Below the pieces are notes generated by a model. That model did not search any database. It saw only the letters and a program-made list of their open reading frames with translations, and had not been told where the DNA came from. A DNA stretch of 64,000 nucleotides, from positions 2,148,775 through 2,212,774 of the forward strand of contig NZ_OY781091.1 of the NCBI RefSeq assembly GCF_963676275.1, given 5' to 3'. This document shows, piece after piece, positions 47,150 through 56,991 of this stretch; the stretch's first letter is position 1, and each line of letters opens with the position of its first letter. Source of the stretch: an uncultured Cohaesibacter sp. (lineage in GTDB: Bacteria; Pseudomonadota; Alphaproteobacteria; Rhizobiales; Cohaesibacteraceae). A program made the position numbers and the translations under genes.

Positions 47150-48484
47150 ATGGCGAAAGAAACCATGAAAAACACCAAATCGGGGCTGACTGAGATCGTG
47201 ACAAACCTGAAAATGAGTCGCCGCAAATTCCTGTCAACGGGGTCCCAGATCCTGGCTGGATTTGCAACAGTTGCTTCTGCACCTGCTTTTGCACAGGGGG
47301 TCAACCCGATTGATGAGGTGTTGAGCCAAAGCCCGGTCGAATGGGGGGATCGTTTCGATACACCCGGTCAGACCGTCGCCGCGGTCCGCACAGCAGAGCC
47401 GACATTGTCGCCTTCTACTGCCACGAATATCGAAAATGCCATGCAGATCTATTATGGCATCGTCCAGCGTGGTGGCTGGCCAATTGTTCCTGATGACGCA
47501 GCGCTTTCGCTTGGCCACAAATCCGAAGCGGTTGTCATCTTGCGCGATCGCCTCAGCATGTCAGGGGATCTGACACAGAATGACGGCGTCCGGGATGTCT
47601 TCGATTCCTATGTCGATGCGGCTGTCCGGCGCTTTCAGTCCCGCCATGGCATTCAGCCCGATGGCGTCATTGGCAAGGAAACCTTCGCCGCAATGAATGT
47701 GCCGGTCGAGGTTCGTTTGCGTCAGCTTGAAACCAATCTGGTGCGCGTGCGTTCCATGTCGGGCTTCCTCGGGCAGCGCTACGTGATGGTCAATATCCCG
47801 GCGGCGGAAATCGAAACCGTCGAAGATGGTCTCGTCCATTCCCGTCATACCGCTGTTGTCGGCAAGATCGACCGGCAGACGCCTGTGCTCAAGAGCAAGA
47901 TTCACGAGATCAACTTTAACCCATATTGGCATGTGCCCGAGAGCATCATCCGCAAGGATCTGATCCCGAAAATGCTCAAGGATCCCAACTATCTTCGTGA
48001 TAACAAGATCCATATTCGCGATCTCAGGAACAATATCGAGCTCGATGCATCGCAAGTGGACTGGACGACCAACGAAGCGCTGAATTACCAGTTCCGTCAG
48101 GAGCCGGGTGCCAAGAATTCGATGGGGTCGATCAAGATCAACTTCCACAACAAATATTCTGTCTATCTGCATGATACGCCGTCCAAGACCCTGTTTGGCA
48201 ACAGCTACCGTTTCCATTCCTCGGGCTGCGTGCGCGTGCAGAATGTGCGCGAATTCGTGGTTTGGGTTCTCGAAGATACGCCCGGTTGGGATCGTTTCGC
48301 CATTGACGAAGTCATCAAGTCAGGCGAGCGAGAAGATGTTCAGGTCAAGGGCAATGTGCCCATCTATATGACCTACATTACGGCCTGGGCGACAAATGAA
48401 GGCATGATTCACTTCCGTGAAGACATTTATGACCGCGATGGCCTAACCGCCATGAGCCCGGAAAACACGCCAGTACAGGGATAA
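47150..48484 (+). CDS. ldtP: L,D-transpeptidase LdtP
   Basis: A 444-residue periplasmic enzyme that forms 3-3 peptidoglycan cross-links or attaches proteins to peptidoglycan. A Tat-type signal MSRRKFLSTGSQ with hydrophobic core follows a 21-residue leader. A PG_binding_1 domain is at about 155-185 (RRFQSRHGIQPDGVIGK), and the YkuD catalytic motif is HSSGCVRVQN with the nucleophile Cys near residue 360. The target gene of LdtR in related species. The DUF6898-like gene follows six bases after its stop. Confidence 0.9.
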   Translation: MAKETMKNTKSGLTEIVTNLKMSRRKFLSTGSQILAGFATVASAPAFAQGVNPIDEVLSQSPVEWGDRFDTPGQTVAAVRTAEPTLSPSTATNIENAMQIYYGIVQRGGWPIVPDDAALSLGHKSEAVVILRDRLSMSGDLTQNDGVRDVFDSYVDAAVRRFQSRHGIQPDGVIGKETFAAMNVPVEVRLRQLETNLVRVRSMSGFLGQRYVMVNIPAAEIETVEDGLVHSRHTAVVGKIDRQTPVLKSKIHEINFNPYWHVPESIIRKDLIPKMLKDPNYLRDNKIHIRDLRNNIELDASQVDWTTNEALNYQFRQEPGAKNSMGSIKINFHNKYSVYLHDTPSKTLFGNSYRFHSSGCVRVQNVREFVVWVLEDTPGWDRFAIDEVIKSGEREDVQVKGNVPIYMTYITAWATNEGMIHFREDIYDRDGLTAMSPENTPVQG

Positions 48485-48490
48485 TGCTTC

Positions 48491-48685
48491 ATGTCCGAAC
48501 CGAAGCCCGGTGAAATCTACATTGAATTCACAGCCATCGGCCAGCAGGTCAAGGCCGTTGCGGTTGATGCATCCACCGGTGTAGAGGTCAGCGTGTTCGG
48601 TCCGGCCTCCGTTTCCCGTCAGGATTTGCAAAATCTGGCCGTGCGCAAGTTGAAGCGTCGGCTGGAGCAGTTGGGCAACGGTTAA
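48491..48685 (+). CDS. DUF6898-like small protein
   Basis: 64 residues, no signal and no membrane helix. The GEIYIEFTAIGQQVKAVAVD start and EVSVFGPASVSRQDLQNLAV middle match a short conserved Hyphomicrobiales family (DUF6898) linked to ldtP. The start is six bases after the ldtP stop, so they are co-transcribed. Its role is unknown; it is likely cytosolic. Confidence 0.7.
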   Translation: MSEPKPGEIYIEFTAIGQQVKAVAVDASTGVEVSVFGPASVSRQDLQNLAVRKLKRRLEQLGNG

Positions 48686-48743
48686 GCGCCTGACAAATCG
48701 CAAAAAGGCATTCTTGCACGAATGACCGTGATCAGCATGAAAC

Positions 48744-48772
48744 GACCACAAATCCATCTTGGGTTTGTGGTC
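48744..48772. other. Hairpin between the DUF6898-like gene and glyA
   Basis: GACCACAAA (48744-48752) and TTTGTGGTC (48764-48772) pair perfectly; only a short T-poor tail follows, so it may be a weak terminator for the ldtP unit. Confidence 0.5.
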
Positions 48773-48961
48773 TTTGTGTGCTAAATCGACGGCACATACG
48801 AAACATGAGTGCAAAATAGTGTTCATAGTGTTGCTGTTTTGCGCTCAATATTGCCGTGATCAGTCAAATATTAAAGGCAGACGCGGAAGGGCATTTGTGA
48901 TAGCCAATTGCCTCTAGCTCTGATTTATGATCGCCCAACAAACGCGAAGGGGTATTGTTCC

Positions 48962-50275
48962 ATGTCATCAAACGAAGGTGCCAATTCGGGAGCGATTTTC
49001 CCGGAATTCTTCACCCGCGATCTCGAAGCTTCCGATCCGGCCGTTGCCGCTGCAATTGACAGCGAGCTTGGTCGCCAGAAGCATGAGATCGAGTTGATCG
49101 CTTCTGAGAATATCGTGTCCAAAGCAGTCCTGCAGGCGCAGGGCTCCATCATGACCAACAAATATGCAGAAGGTTACTCGGGTCGTCGTTACTATGGCGG
49201 TTGCCAGCATGTTGACGTGGTCGAGGATCTCGCGATCGAACGGGTTACCAAGCTGTTCGGCTGCGAGTTTGCCAACGTGCAGCCAAATTCCGGCTCTCAG
49301 GCCAACCAGGCTGCTTTCATGTCGCTGATCAAGCCGGGCGACACCATTCTGGGCATGAGCCTTGATGCCGGTGGTCACCTGACCCATGGTGCCAAGCCGA
49401 ACCAGTCCGGTAAATGGTTCAACTCCGTTCAATATGGCGTGCGCAAGCAGGATGGCCGCATCGATTTTGACCAGATTGAAGAACTGGCAAAAGAGCATCA
49501 GCCAAAACTGATCATCGCAGGTGGTTCAGCTTATAGCCGCGAATTCGATTTCAAGAAATTCCGCGAAATCGCTGATTCCGTCGGTGCTTTCCTGATGGTT
49601 GATATGGCGCACTTTGCCGGGCTTGTGGCCGCTGGCTTGCATGAGAATCCGTTCCCGCATGCCCATATCGTGACATCCACGACCCACAAGACCCTGCGTG
49701 GTCCTCGTGGCGGTCTCATTCTGACCAACGATCCGGACATTGCCAAAAAAGTCAATTCGGCTGTCTTCCCCGGTCTTCAGGGCGGACCTCTGATGCATGT
49801 CATCGCCGCCAAGGCCGTTGCCTTCGGTGAAGCGCTGACCGACGATTTCAAGGTCTATGCCAAGGCCGTCAAGGACAATGCGCAGGCTTTGGCCGATACG
49901 CTCTATGAGGGCGGTGTCGAACTGGCTGCCGGTGGTACGGACAACCATCTGCTGCTCGTAGACCTGCGCCCGAAAGGCCTCACCGGCAAGGTTGTTGAAG
50001 CTGCCCTCGGGCGTGCCTACATCACCTGCAACAAGAATGGTGTGCCTTTTGATCCGGAAAAGCCGGCCATCACGTCGGGCATCCGTCTTGGAACCCCGGC
50101 AGGAACTTCTCGTGGCTTCGGCACCGAAGAATTCAAGTTAATCGGTAAATTGATTATCGAAGTGCTTGACGGTCTCGTTGCAAATGGGGAAGAAGGCAAT
50201 GGTGCCGTAGAATCGGCTGTGAAGGAAAAGGTCATCGCGCTGACCAACCGTTTCCCGATCTATCCTGACCTTTGA
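48962..50275 (+). CDS. glyA: Serine hydroxymethyltransferase
   Basis: PLP enzyme that links serine, glycine and one-carbon folate. 437 residues from the ATG at 48962, preceded by [19 protein letters not shown] near 40 is the substrate site, and [13 protein letters not shown] near 240 holds the PLP lysine. An earlier open frame from 48908 adds a non-conserved leader. The downstream nrdR and rib genes form a typical alphaproteobacterial order. Confidence 0.96.
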   Translation: MSSNEGANSGAIFPEFFTRDLEASDPAVAAAIDSELGRQKHEIELIASENIVSKAVLQAQGSIMTNKYAEGYSGRRYYGGCQHVDVVEDLAIERVTKLFGCEFANVQPNSGSQANQAAFMSLIKPGDTILGMSLDAGGHLTHGAKPNQSGKWFNSVQYGVRKQDGRIDFDQIEELAKEHQPKLIIAGGSAYSREFDFKKFREIADSVGAFLMVDMAHFAGLVAAGLHENPFPHAHIVTSTTHKTLRGPRGGLILTNDPDIAKKVNSAVFPGLQGGPLMHVIAAKAVAFGEALTDDFKVYAKAVKDNAQALADTLYEGGVELAAGGTDNHLLLVDLRPKGLTGKVVEAALGRAYITCNKNGVPFDPEKPAITSGIRLGTPAGTSRGFGTEEFKLIGKLIIEVLDGLVANGEEGNGAVESAVKEKVIALTNRFPIYPDL

Positions 50276-50350
50276 GAACTATGGCAGGGCAGTCGGGATT
50301 GGATCGGCTGCCCTGCATGACCCCGTGCTTTGAAAAAGTGAGGTCGAGAT

Positions 50351-50830
50351 ATGAAATGTCCCTATTGCGGTTATGATGACACCCAGGTCAAGGATTCTCG
50401 CCCCACAGAAGACAATACGGCGATCCGCCGTCGTCGCGTTTGCGGCGGATGCGGCGGGCGCTTTACCACATTCGAGCGCATCCAGTTGCGCGAATTGTCT
50501 GTGGTGAAGAGAACCGGCCGTAAGGTGCCGTTTGACCGCGACAAGCTCATGCGTTCGGTGCAGGTTTCTCTCAGAAAACGTCCCGTTGAGGAAGAAAAGG
50601 TCGAGCGCATGGTATCGGGCATCGTGCGGCAGCTGGAAAGCGCCGGTGATGCCGAGGTGCCTGCCGAACATATCGGTAATCTGGTGATGGATGGCCTCAA
50701 GGGTCTGGATGAAATCGCCTATATTCGCTTTGCTTCCGTTTACAAGAATTTCCGCGAGGCGAAAGACTTTACCGATATGCTGACCCAGATGTCTTCCGAG
50801 CGCCCCGAAGAGGACGACGCCGAAGATTGA
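50351..50830 (+). CDS. nrdR: Transcriptional repressor NrdR
   Basis: Zinc-ribbon and ATP-cone repressor of ribonucleotide reductase genes. 159 residues. The ribbon is [17 protein letters not shown] then [17 protein letters not shown], with four zinc cysteines; the ATP cone follows ([16 protein letters not shown]). An acidic tail ends the protein. GAGG precedes the start. No NrdR box is expected here; targets are elsewhere. Confidence 0.95.
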   Translation: MKCPYCGYDDTQVKDSRPTEDNTAIRRRRVCGGCGGRFTTFERIQLRELSVVKRTGRKVPFDRDKLMRSVQVSLRKRPVEEEKVERMVSGIVRQLESAGDAEVPAEHIGNLVMDGLKGLDEIAYIRFASVYKNFREAKDFTDMLTQMSSERPEEDDAED

Positions 50831-50951
50831 CCTGATCTGACGATCTGGCGTGAGCTTGCGTGATCTGGCCGGTTGGGGGATACTTGCCCGGATTTCCGCT
50901 GAAACCACCAGATCTCGGACCTTTCGGTCCACGCACGAGGATCCCCTTGTT

Positions 50952-52103
50952 ATGGATGATTATGCGCACAGTCTGACCGATGAACAATTGATGGACCTTG
51001 CCTTAAGGCTCGGGCGACGATGCGCGGGCACAACGGCGGAAAATCCTGCTGTCGGCTGTGTCATCGCCAGACAACAGCAAGGGCGCATGGAGATTGTCGG
51101 TCGTGGCTGGACCCAGAGGGGTGGACGCCCCCATGCCGAACGCGTGGCATTGGCCGAAGCAGGCGAGAAGGCACGCGAAGCGACCGCCTATGTCACGCTT
51201 GAGCCATGTTCCCATACCGGTAAGTCTGGCCCCTGCGCCGATGCGCTGATCGAGGTTGGCATTGCACGCGTTGTCTGCGCCCATCCTGACCCCGATGCGC
51301 GCGTTGCCGGGCGCGGGTTTGAAAAATTGCGCAATGCCGGTATTGCTGTCGAGCTGGGTCTGTTTCAGAGCAGCGCTCATCGTGATCTAGCTGGCTTTCT
51401 CTCAAGAACGGTGCGCAACAGGCCGTGGCTGCAGGTCAAGATGGCGTTCTCGCGCGATGGCATGATCGGTCGCAAGGGGGAGGGGAATTATCCCGTCACC
51501 GGCCCGCAGGCAAAAAGCCGGACCTATGCCTTGCGCTCAAGAGCCGACGCCATTCTCATCGGCTGCGATACGGCCCTGATTGATGATCCCACCCTTACGG
51601 TGCGGCTGCCGGGGCTGGATCATACATCACCCATTCGCATTGTCATCGATGGCAAGGGCCGCTTGCCTCTGACGTCAAAACTCGTCCAATCCGCCAACAA
51701 GGTGCCGCTCTGGGTCGTGACCGGTCAAGCCATGCGGGAAGCAAAGAGCAAGGCGCTGGAGAGCATGGGATGTCGCATAGTGCCCGTTGCAAGCGCGGAT
51801 GAAGGCCATCTGGATTTGCTTGCGGCCATGGAAAAATTGGCGCAGGCTGGCATCAACAAGCTCTTCGCCGAATGCGGCGCTTCACTTGCCGATCAGTTGT
51901 TGCGATTGGGGCTGGTCGATGAATTTTTTCTCTACAGAAGCCCGCAGATCATAGGTGAGGGCGGTTTACCGGCCCTCGATGGCCAGCCCGAAGAACGGCT
52001 GCGCTCCATGGGATTGCGGTTTGAAAAAAGCTATAGAATAGGAGAAGACAGGCTCAGACAGTTTGTCTCTCCTGCAAGTTTGCAAGATTTATACGGAGGC
52101 TAA
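50952..52103 (+). CDS. ribD: Bifunctional riboflavin deaminase/reductase
   Basis: Performs the second and third steps of riboflavin synthesis. 383 residues from the ATG at 50952 (GAGGATCC ahead). The deaminase domain has PHAERVAL and EPCSHTGKSGPC (zinc ligands); the reductase domain begins near 150 with WLQVKMAFSRDGMIG. A longer open frame from 50850 is not supported. The riboflavin synthase gene follows with a five-base gap. Confidence 0.93.
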   Translation: MDDYAHSLTDEQLMDLALRLGRRCAGTTAENPAVGCVIARQQQGRMEIVGRGWTQRGGRPHAERVALAEAGEKAREATAYVTLEPCSHTGKSGPCADALIEVGIARVVCAHPDPDARVAGRGFEKLRNAGIAVELGLFQSSAHRDLAGFLSRTVRNRPWLQVKMAFSRDGMIGRKGEGNYPVTGPQAKSRTYALRSRADAILIGCDTALIDDPTLTVRLPGLDHTSPIRIVIDGKGRLPLTSKLVQSANKVPLWVVTGQAMREAKSKALESMGCRIVPVASADEGHLDLLAAMEKLAQAGINKLFAECGASLADQLLRLGLVDEFFLYRSPQIIGEGGLPALDGQPEERLRSMGLRFEKSYRIGEDRLRQFVSPASLQDLYGG

Positions 52104-52108
52104 GAAGA

Positions 52109-52720
52109 ATGTTTACCGGAATTATTACCGATGTTGGCGAAGTGATCAAACAAGAGGCGATTCCTGCCGGGCAACGAATCCGGATCGCGACTCATTTTGA
52201 TCCCGAAACAATCGCTCTGGGAGCCTCTATCGCTTGCAATGGCGTATGCCATACCGTCGTCGCTACCGGAGAGTTGGACAAGGAACGCAACTATTTCGAT
52301 GTTGAGTCGGGCAAGGAAACGCTCGATCTTACCAACGCATCTGGCTGGATCGTCGGTTCTGCGATCAATCTGGAGCGTTCCCTGAAGATGGGCGACGAGT
52401 TGGGTGGTCATCTGGTGCTGGGGCATGTCGATGGTGTCGCGGAAATTGTCGAGCGCAAGGATCATCCCGACAGCATTTTCTTCAAGCTGCGGGCTCCGAA
52501 CCAATTGGCGCGTTTCATTCCCCAGAAAGGATCCGTCTCTCTAGATGGAACCTCCCTTACGGTCAATGATGTCGATGGCGATGACTTCACCATATTCCTC
52601 ATTCCGCACACGCTGGAAAATACGGCATGGAAGGAAAAGCAGGTCGGTGACAAGATCAATCTGGAAGTGGATATGATGGCCCGTTATGTCGCAAGACTGA
52701 ATGAATATACGCCATCATGA
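52109..52720 (+). CDS. ribE: Riboflavin synthase, alpha subunit
   Basis: Dismutates two 6,7-dimethyl-8-ribityllumazine molecules to riboflavin. 203 residues with the duplicated barrel: MFTGIITDVGEV with ACNGVCHTV, then GGHLVLGHVDGVAEI with VSLDGTSLTVN. GGAGG precedes the ATG. It is the last gene of the ribD-ribE unit, ending with a hairpin at 52752-52771. Confidence 0.95.
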   Translation: MFTGIITDVGEVIKQEAIPAGQRIRIATHFDPETIALGASIACNGVCHTVVATGELDKERNYFDVESGKETLDLTNASGWIVGSAINLERSLKMGDELGGHLVLGHVDGVAEIVERKDHPDSIFFKLRAPNQLARFIPQKGSVSLDGTSLTVNDVDGDDFTIFLIPHTLENTAWKEKQVGDKINLEVDMMARYVARLNEYTPS

Positions 52721-52751
52721 AATTCTGGTACTAGATAGCTGAAATCAAGTC

Positions 52752-52771
52752 GGGAGCCACCCGCGGCTCCC
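52752..52771 (+). terminator. Hairpin after ribE
   Basis: GGGAGCC and GGCTCCC pair around ACCCGC, followed by TTCT. It separates ribE from the oxidoreductase as a weak terminator or attenuator. Confidence 0.6.
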
Positions 52772-52796
52772 TTCTCGCCGAATAAAGGAAATAACC

Positions 52797-54143
52797 ATGG
52801 TCGAGAAAATCAGCATCAAGACACCTGTCCAGTTTTCAGATCCTCTGCCTGAGGCGGTAGACGTGGCCATTATCGGCGGCGGCGTCATCGGCATCTTCGC
52901 TAGCCTTTATCTGGCCCGGGCGGGCAAGAAGGTATGTGTGCTTGAAAAGGGACGCATATCCGCCGAACAATCCTCCCGCAACTGGGGCTGGATCCGCCAG
53001 CATGAGCGCGATGAAGCTGAAGTCCCTATTGCCATGGAGGCCTTGCGGCTTTGGAAAGAGGCCGATAGCGAGGTGGGCGGAGCGACAGGTTTCGTCAACA
53101 CGCCCATCAACTATCTGGCATCAAGCGAGAAGGAACTCGCCGGTCTTGAAGGCTGGATGGCGATTGCCGAGAAATATGGCGTCAATTCCGTGCGCCTGAG
53201 CAAGAAGCAGATTGCTGATCTGTTTGGAGGTCTCTCAAACAGTCAGTGGGTTGGTGGCACCTCTACCCTTGACGATGCACGCGCCGAACCATGGGAAGCG
53301 ATCCCGGCCATTGCACGGTTGGCCCATCAGCAAGGCGTGACCATCATCGAGAATTGTGCCGCCCGTTCACTGGAAATCGTTGCGGGGCAGGTTGCTGGAC
53401 TTCATACCGAGCAGGGGCTTGTCAAATGCCAGCAAGTGGTGCTGGCGGCCGGAGCATGGTCCTTGTTGTTTGCACGCAAGCACGGAATTTCATTCCCGCA
53501 ATTGTCGGTCAATCTCACTGCTATGCAAACCGCACCGATGCAGAATTTTACCGAGCATAACAGCGCCGATGAGGATTTTGCAATCAGGCGGCGCAATGAT
53601 GGCGGCTATACGCTCGCCGTTTGCGACGGCAACGACTTTTTCATCGGCCCGGACGCCTTCCGCAATTTCTTCAAGTATGTGCCTCTGCTGAAAGAAAGCT
53701 GGGACCATACCTATCTCAATCCCATGGCGCCAAAAAATTTCCCCGATGCCTGGACAACGAAGCGCACATGGGCCGACGATGAGACCACTCCTTTCGAGAA
53801 ATGCCGCGTTCTGGAACCTGCGCCCAACATGAAATATGTCCGCAAGGCCATATCTGCCTTTGAGAAGCGCTTTCCAACTCTGGGCAAGCCGCAGATTCTC
53901 GATTCCTGGGCCGGCATGGTCGATGCTATGCCTGATGTCGTGCCTCTGATTGACACTATCAGTGCGCTGCCCGGACTTGTGGTGGCCACCGGCTTTAGCG
54001 GCCATGGCTTCGGTTTCGGGCCCGGTGCGGCAATGATTGTCAGGGATCTCATTCTGGGCAATAAGCCGGCTCATGACATCAGCCGTTTCCGTTATTCGCG
54101 CTTCAGTGATGGTTCGCCCATGCTGCTGGGGCCAGCCTTGTGA
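52797..54143 (+). CDS. DadA-like FAD-dependent oxidoreductase
   Basis: A 448-residue flavoprotein with the Rossmann FAD motif VAIIGGGVIGIFASLYLARAG split over about 22-45 and the C-terminal ATGFSGHGFGFGPG loop that closes over FAD. It is of the D-amino acid/glycine oxidase-like DAO group, so substrates may be amino acids or N-methyl compounds. AAAGGA supports the start. It lies between ribE and ribH, a position usually without such a gene; the link is perhaps only its flavin. Confidence 0.82.
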   Translation: MVEKISIKTPVQFSDPLPEAVDVAIIGGGVIGIFASLYLARAGKKVCVLEKGRISAEQSSRNWGWIRQHERDEAEVPIAMEALRLWKEADSEVGGATGFVNTPINYLASSEKELAGLEGWMAIAEKYGVNSVRLSKKQIADLFGGLSNSQWVGGTSTLDDARAEPWEAIPAIARLAHQQGVTIIENCAARSLEIVAGQVAGLHTEQGLVKCQQVVLAAGAWSLLFARKHGISFPQLSVNLTAMQTAPMQNFTEHNSADEDFAIRRRNDGGYTLAVCDGNDFFIGPDAFRNFFKYVPLLKESWDHTYLNPMAPKNFPDAWTTKRTWADDETTPFEKCRVLEPAPNMKYVRKAISAFEKRFPTLGKPQILDSWAGMVDAMPDVVPLIDTISALPGLVVATGFSGHGFGFGPGAAMIVRDLILGNKPAHDISRFRYSRFSDGSPMLLGPAL

Positions 54144-54412
54144 CGGGACCAATGTCAGATAAGGCCGGGAGGGTGACTTCCTGTGCCTTCTTCTGCCTTC
54201 CTGTGCTTTTCTGGGCGATTGCCCTCATCTTGATTTAGCAATTATCGCAAAAATAAATCGCCTTTGACGATATAGGCTTGACGCTTTGCTCTGCTGGCCT
54301 GATGTTGGCAGGTGAATTTTGAACAAAGTGCTGGACAACGGCCAGCGGACATGGTTTGAGAGGCAACCCCTCGGCTTTGCCGAACCATGCTACAAGACTT
54401 CGGATGGAAATC

Positions 54413-54871
54413 ATGACCAAGGAAACACCCAATATTCTAATCATCGAGGCCCGGTTTTACGAAGATCTTGCGGATGAGTTGGTCCGCGGCGCCGTTGAAG
54501 CCCTCGAAGATGCTGGCGCGACGTTCGAACGCGTTGCTGTTCCGGGCGTTCTGGAAATTCCGGCCGCTTTGTCCATGGCAATGGCTGCCGTAGAAGACGG
54601 TTTTGCAGATTATGATGGCTATGTTGTACTCGGCGTCGTGATCCGCGGTGAAACCACCCATTATGATATCGTTGCCAATGAAAGCGCCCGGGCCATCATG
54701 GATTTGGCCGTTGAAGGCTGCATTGCGGTTGGCAATGGTATTCAGACCGTCGAGAATGGTCAGCAGGCATGGGCGCGCGCCCGTGTTGAAGAGAAGGACA
54801 AGGGCGGAGCCGCCGCCCGTGCTGCCCTGACCATGATCGAGCTACGCGAAAAATTCGGAATTGAAGAATGA
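54413..54871 (+). CDS. ribH: 6,7-dimethyl-8-ribityllumazine synthase
   Basis: Penultimate riboflavin step. 152 residues from the ATG at 54413. [31 protein letters not shown] and [16 protein letters not shown] are the family blocks; the His in THYD is the catalytic residue. The stop overlaps the nusB start (ATGA), so ribH and nusB are coupled. The longer frame from 54356 is not supported. Confidence 0.95.
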   Translation: MTKETPNILIIEARFYEDLADELVRGAVEALEDAGATFERVAVPGVLEIPAALSMAMAAVEDGFADYDGYVVLGVVIRGETTHYDIVANESARAIMDLAVEGCIAVGNGIQTVENGQQAWARARVEEKDKGGAAARAALTMIELREKFGIEE

Positions 54872-55356
54872 GTGAACAGGAAAAAACTGTCCGCCCAGCC
54901 AATAAACGTGGTTCGGCCCGTCTCGGGGCCGTTCAGGCCCTCTATCAGATGGATGTCGGCGGCACGCCTTTGACCGAAGTCTTGCAGGAGTTTGAGCTCT
55001 ACCGCTTGGGCAAAGAGGTGGATGACGAGCTTTATCTGCCTGCCGACTATGCCTATTTCAAGGATGTTGTCAGCGGTGTTGTGCGCGAGCAGCGCACGCT
55101 GGACCCCATGATCAATGGTGCCTTGCTGAAAGGGTGGCCGCTGGCGCGTATCGACCAGACCATGCGCGCCATTCTGCGCTGTGGCCTTTATGAAATCTTG
55201 TTCCGCAAGGATGTGCCCGCACCGGTTATCCTGTCTGAATATATCGATGTCGCCAATGCCTTCTTTGAAGGCGACGAGCCACGCATGGTCAACGGTGTTC
55301 TTGACTCGCTGGCTCGCCAGAGCCGACAGGACGAAGTCAAAGCTAAGACCCGGTAA
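54868..55356 (+). CDS. nusB: Transcription antitermination factor NusB
   Basis: A 162-residue all-helical factor that binds boxA RNA with NusE in rRNA antitermination. [19 protein letters not shown] is the RNA-binding start and [16 protein letters not shown] with [10 protein letters not shown] the C-terminal helices. Its start overlaps ribH's stop by four bases. thiL follows with an 18-base gap. Confidence 0.95.
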   Translation: MSEQEKTVRPANKRGSARLGAVQALYQMDVGGTPLTEVLQEFELYRLGKEVDDELYLPADYAYFKDVVSGVVREQRTLDPMINGALLKGWPLARIDQTMRAILRCGLYEILFRKDVPAPVILSEYIDVANAFFEGDEPRMVNGVLDSLARQSRQDEVKAKTR

Positions 55357-55374
55357 TCCGGTCGGGAGTGATCC

Positions 55375-56379
55375 ATGGCGCAAGCCAAAGGGCCTGAACG
55401 CCTCGGGGAAAGCGAACTGATCAAGCGATATTTCGCTCCCCTTTGTCACCCCGACATGTCGTTTGGCCTCAGTGATGACGCGGCCTTTCTCGATCTGCCA
55501 GATGATATGCGGCTCGTCATGACCAAGGATATGATGGTCGCTGACGTGCATTTTTTTGCCAATGATGCGCCGGATCTGATTGCCCGAAAGGCACTCAGGG
55601 TCAATCTTTCCGATCTCGCCTCGAAGGGGGCTGAACCGCTCGGCTATCTGCTCGGGCTCGGTTTGCCGCTGGATTGGACAGAAGACTGGCTGGCGCGCTT
55701 CTGCGAAGGGTTGGGTTCTGATCAACAAGCCTTTTCCTTCCCTCTTATCGGCGGTGATACGGTCAAAAGTCCCGAACGCTTGACGCTGTCGGTGACGGCA
55801 TTTGGACAGGTGCCACGAGACAAAGTGATTCTGCGGCGTAACGCGGCCCCGGGTGATCAGATCTATGTTACAGGCACCATTGGTGACAGCGCCTTGGGGC
55901 TGTTGCTCAGAAGAGAAGCTGAACGCTATGGCGCGCTTGAGGCGGAGGACCGTCATTTCCTGCTGGATCGCTTCCTGCTGCCGCAACCGCGCATGAAATA
56001 CCGCTCGCTGTTGCGCCGCTTTGCCTCGGCTGCCATGGATATTTCCGATGGCTTGCTCGGCGATGCGGCAAAGATGTCTGCCGCCGCAGGCGTTGCCCTG
56101 CATTTCAATGATGCGGCAATTCCTCTCTCTCGGGCCGCACAAAATATGCTCAGGCTGTGCGGGATATCCAGAGATGTGGCCCTGACGGGCGGGGATGATT
56201 ATGAATTGATGTTCTGCGCATCAGAACAGAGCCATGACGCCATCGTGGCGAGTGCTGCGGAACTGGAGCTTGATATTACCCGCATAGGGCATGTCACTGA
56301 AGGAGAGGGCGTCTTTCTGCTCGATCAGACGGGCAAAGAGCTTGCCTTGACCAATGGCGGCTCATACGAGCATTTTTGA
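55375..56379 (+). CDS. thiL: Thiamine-monophosphate kinase
   Basis: Phosphorylates thiamine phosphate to the pyrophosphate cofactor. 334 residues. LSDDAAFLD is the first Mg site, ALRVNLSDLASKGAEPLG and IGGDTVKSPERL the ATP/Mg loops, and AMDISDGLLGDA and LTGGDDYELMF the later blocks. GGGAG precedes the ATG. It ends the ribH-nusB-thiL unit at a strong terminator. Confidence 0.95.
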   Translation: MAQAKGPERLGESELIKRYFAPLCHPDMSFGLSDDAAFLDLPDDMRLVMTKDMMVADVHFFANDAPDLIARKALRVNLSDLASKGAEPLGYLLGLGLPLDWTEDWLARFCEGLGSDQQAFSFPLIGGDTVKSPERLTLSVTAFGQVPRDKVILRRNAAPGDQIYVTGTIGDSALGLLLRREAERYGALEAEDRHFLLDRFLLPQPRMKYRSLLRRFASAAMDISDGLLGDAAKMSAAAGVALHFNDAAIPLSRAAQNMLRLCGISRDVALTGGDDYELMFCASEQSHDAIVASAAELELDITRIGHVTEGEGVFLLDQTGKELALTNGGSYEHF

Positions 56380-56438
56380 GCCTGATAGCTTGCTGGTCTG
56401 GATTTTCCATTCATCCAGGAACATGCGTTGCTGAAAAC

Positions 56439-56473
56439 AAAAAGGCCCGTTGCCAAGAGCAACAGGCCTTTTT
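56439..56473. terminator. Bidirectional terminator between thiL and bamE
   Basis: AAAAAGGCC-GTTGC and GCAAC-AGGCCTTTTT pair with one mismatch around CAAGA, with A/T flanks on both sides. It serves the convergent thiL (+) and bamE (-). Confidence 0.9.
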
Positions 56474-56493
56474 GAATTGGACTATATATTCGT

Positions 56494-56991
56494 CTAGGTG
56501 CCAAATCCGGCGCCAACACCTTCGACCAGACGGCTGAGAAACTGGCTTTCCTTGCCCCCGGTTGGTGTAACCTGACGGGAGAAGTCGAACAGCTTGCCAT
56601 CTTTCAAGCCATAGCGGGCGGTGCGGGAAACACGCTGCTCTTCGTCAAAATAGACCGCGACCACGGTCTGGTCCACCGGACGGGAACGCATGAAAGCGAC
56701 CGGCTGCTTGCGGGTCTGGGAAATATAATAGAATACCTCGCCACCAAAATCTGCCGTTGTCGACGGAGTGCCAAGGGTCAGCATGACCTGCTCGCGGCTC
56801 GCGCCTTCGGCAATTTGATCCAGCGTATAATCAGACGGGACAAATCCGTGGATGGTCGTCGTTTCCGTGACGCAGCCAGAAAGCAGAACCGTGCAGAGGC
56901 AAGCTGCGAAACCGGCCGCTCTTGCTGGGGAAAAAACGGTCTTCGCCAGAAGCGTCTTGTGGCCAATTGGGGCTGTACGATCTTTACGCAT
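56494..56991 (-). CDS. bamE: Outer membrane assembly factor BamE
   Basis: A 165-residue lipoprotein of the BAM complex. The lipobox LLSGC puts the lipidated cysteine near residue 40, after a long charged leader. The BamE fold has YTLDQIAEGASREQVMLTLGTPS and the GEVFYYISQTRKQPVAF strand. A GAGGAG site precedes the ATG. The tail is longer than E. coli BamE, as usual in alphaproteobacteria. Confidence 0.9.
   Translation of the reverse strand: MRKDRTAPIGHKTLLAKTVFSPARAAGFAACLCTVLLSGCVTETTTIHGFVPSDYTLDQIAEGASREQVMLTLGTPSTTADFGGEVFYYISQTRKQPVAFMRSRPVDQTVVAVYFDEEQRVSRTARYGLKDGKLFDFSRQVTPTGGKESQFLSRLVEGVGAGFGT

Noticed and set aside
48686-48961. Possible glycine riboswitch ahead of glyA
   Set aside because: Only one simple hairpin is seen; the conserved glycine aptamer core is absent.
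54144-54412. Possible FMN riboswitch ahead of ribH
   Set aside because: I searched for the conserved paired elements of the FMN aptamer and do not see them; only simple C/T-rich sequence is present.
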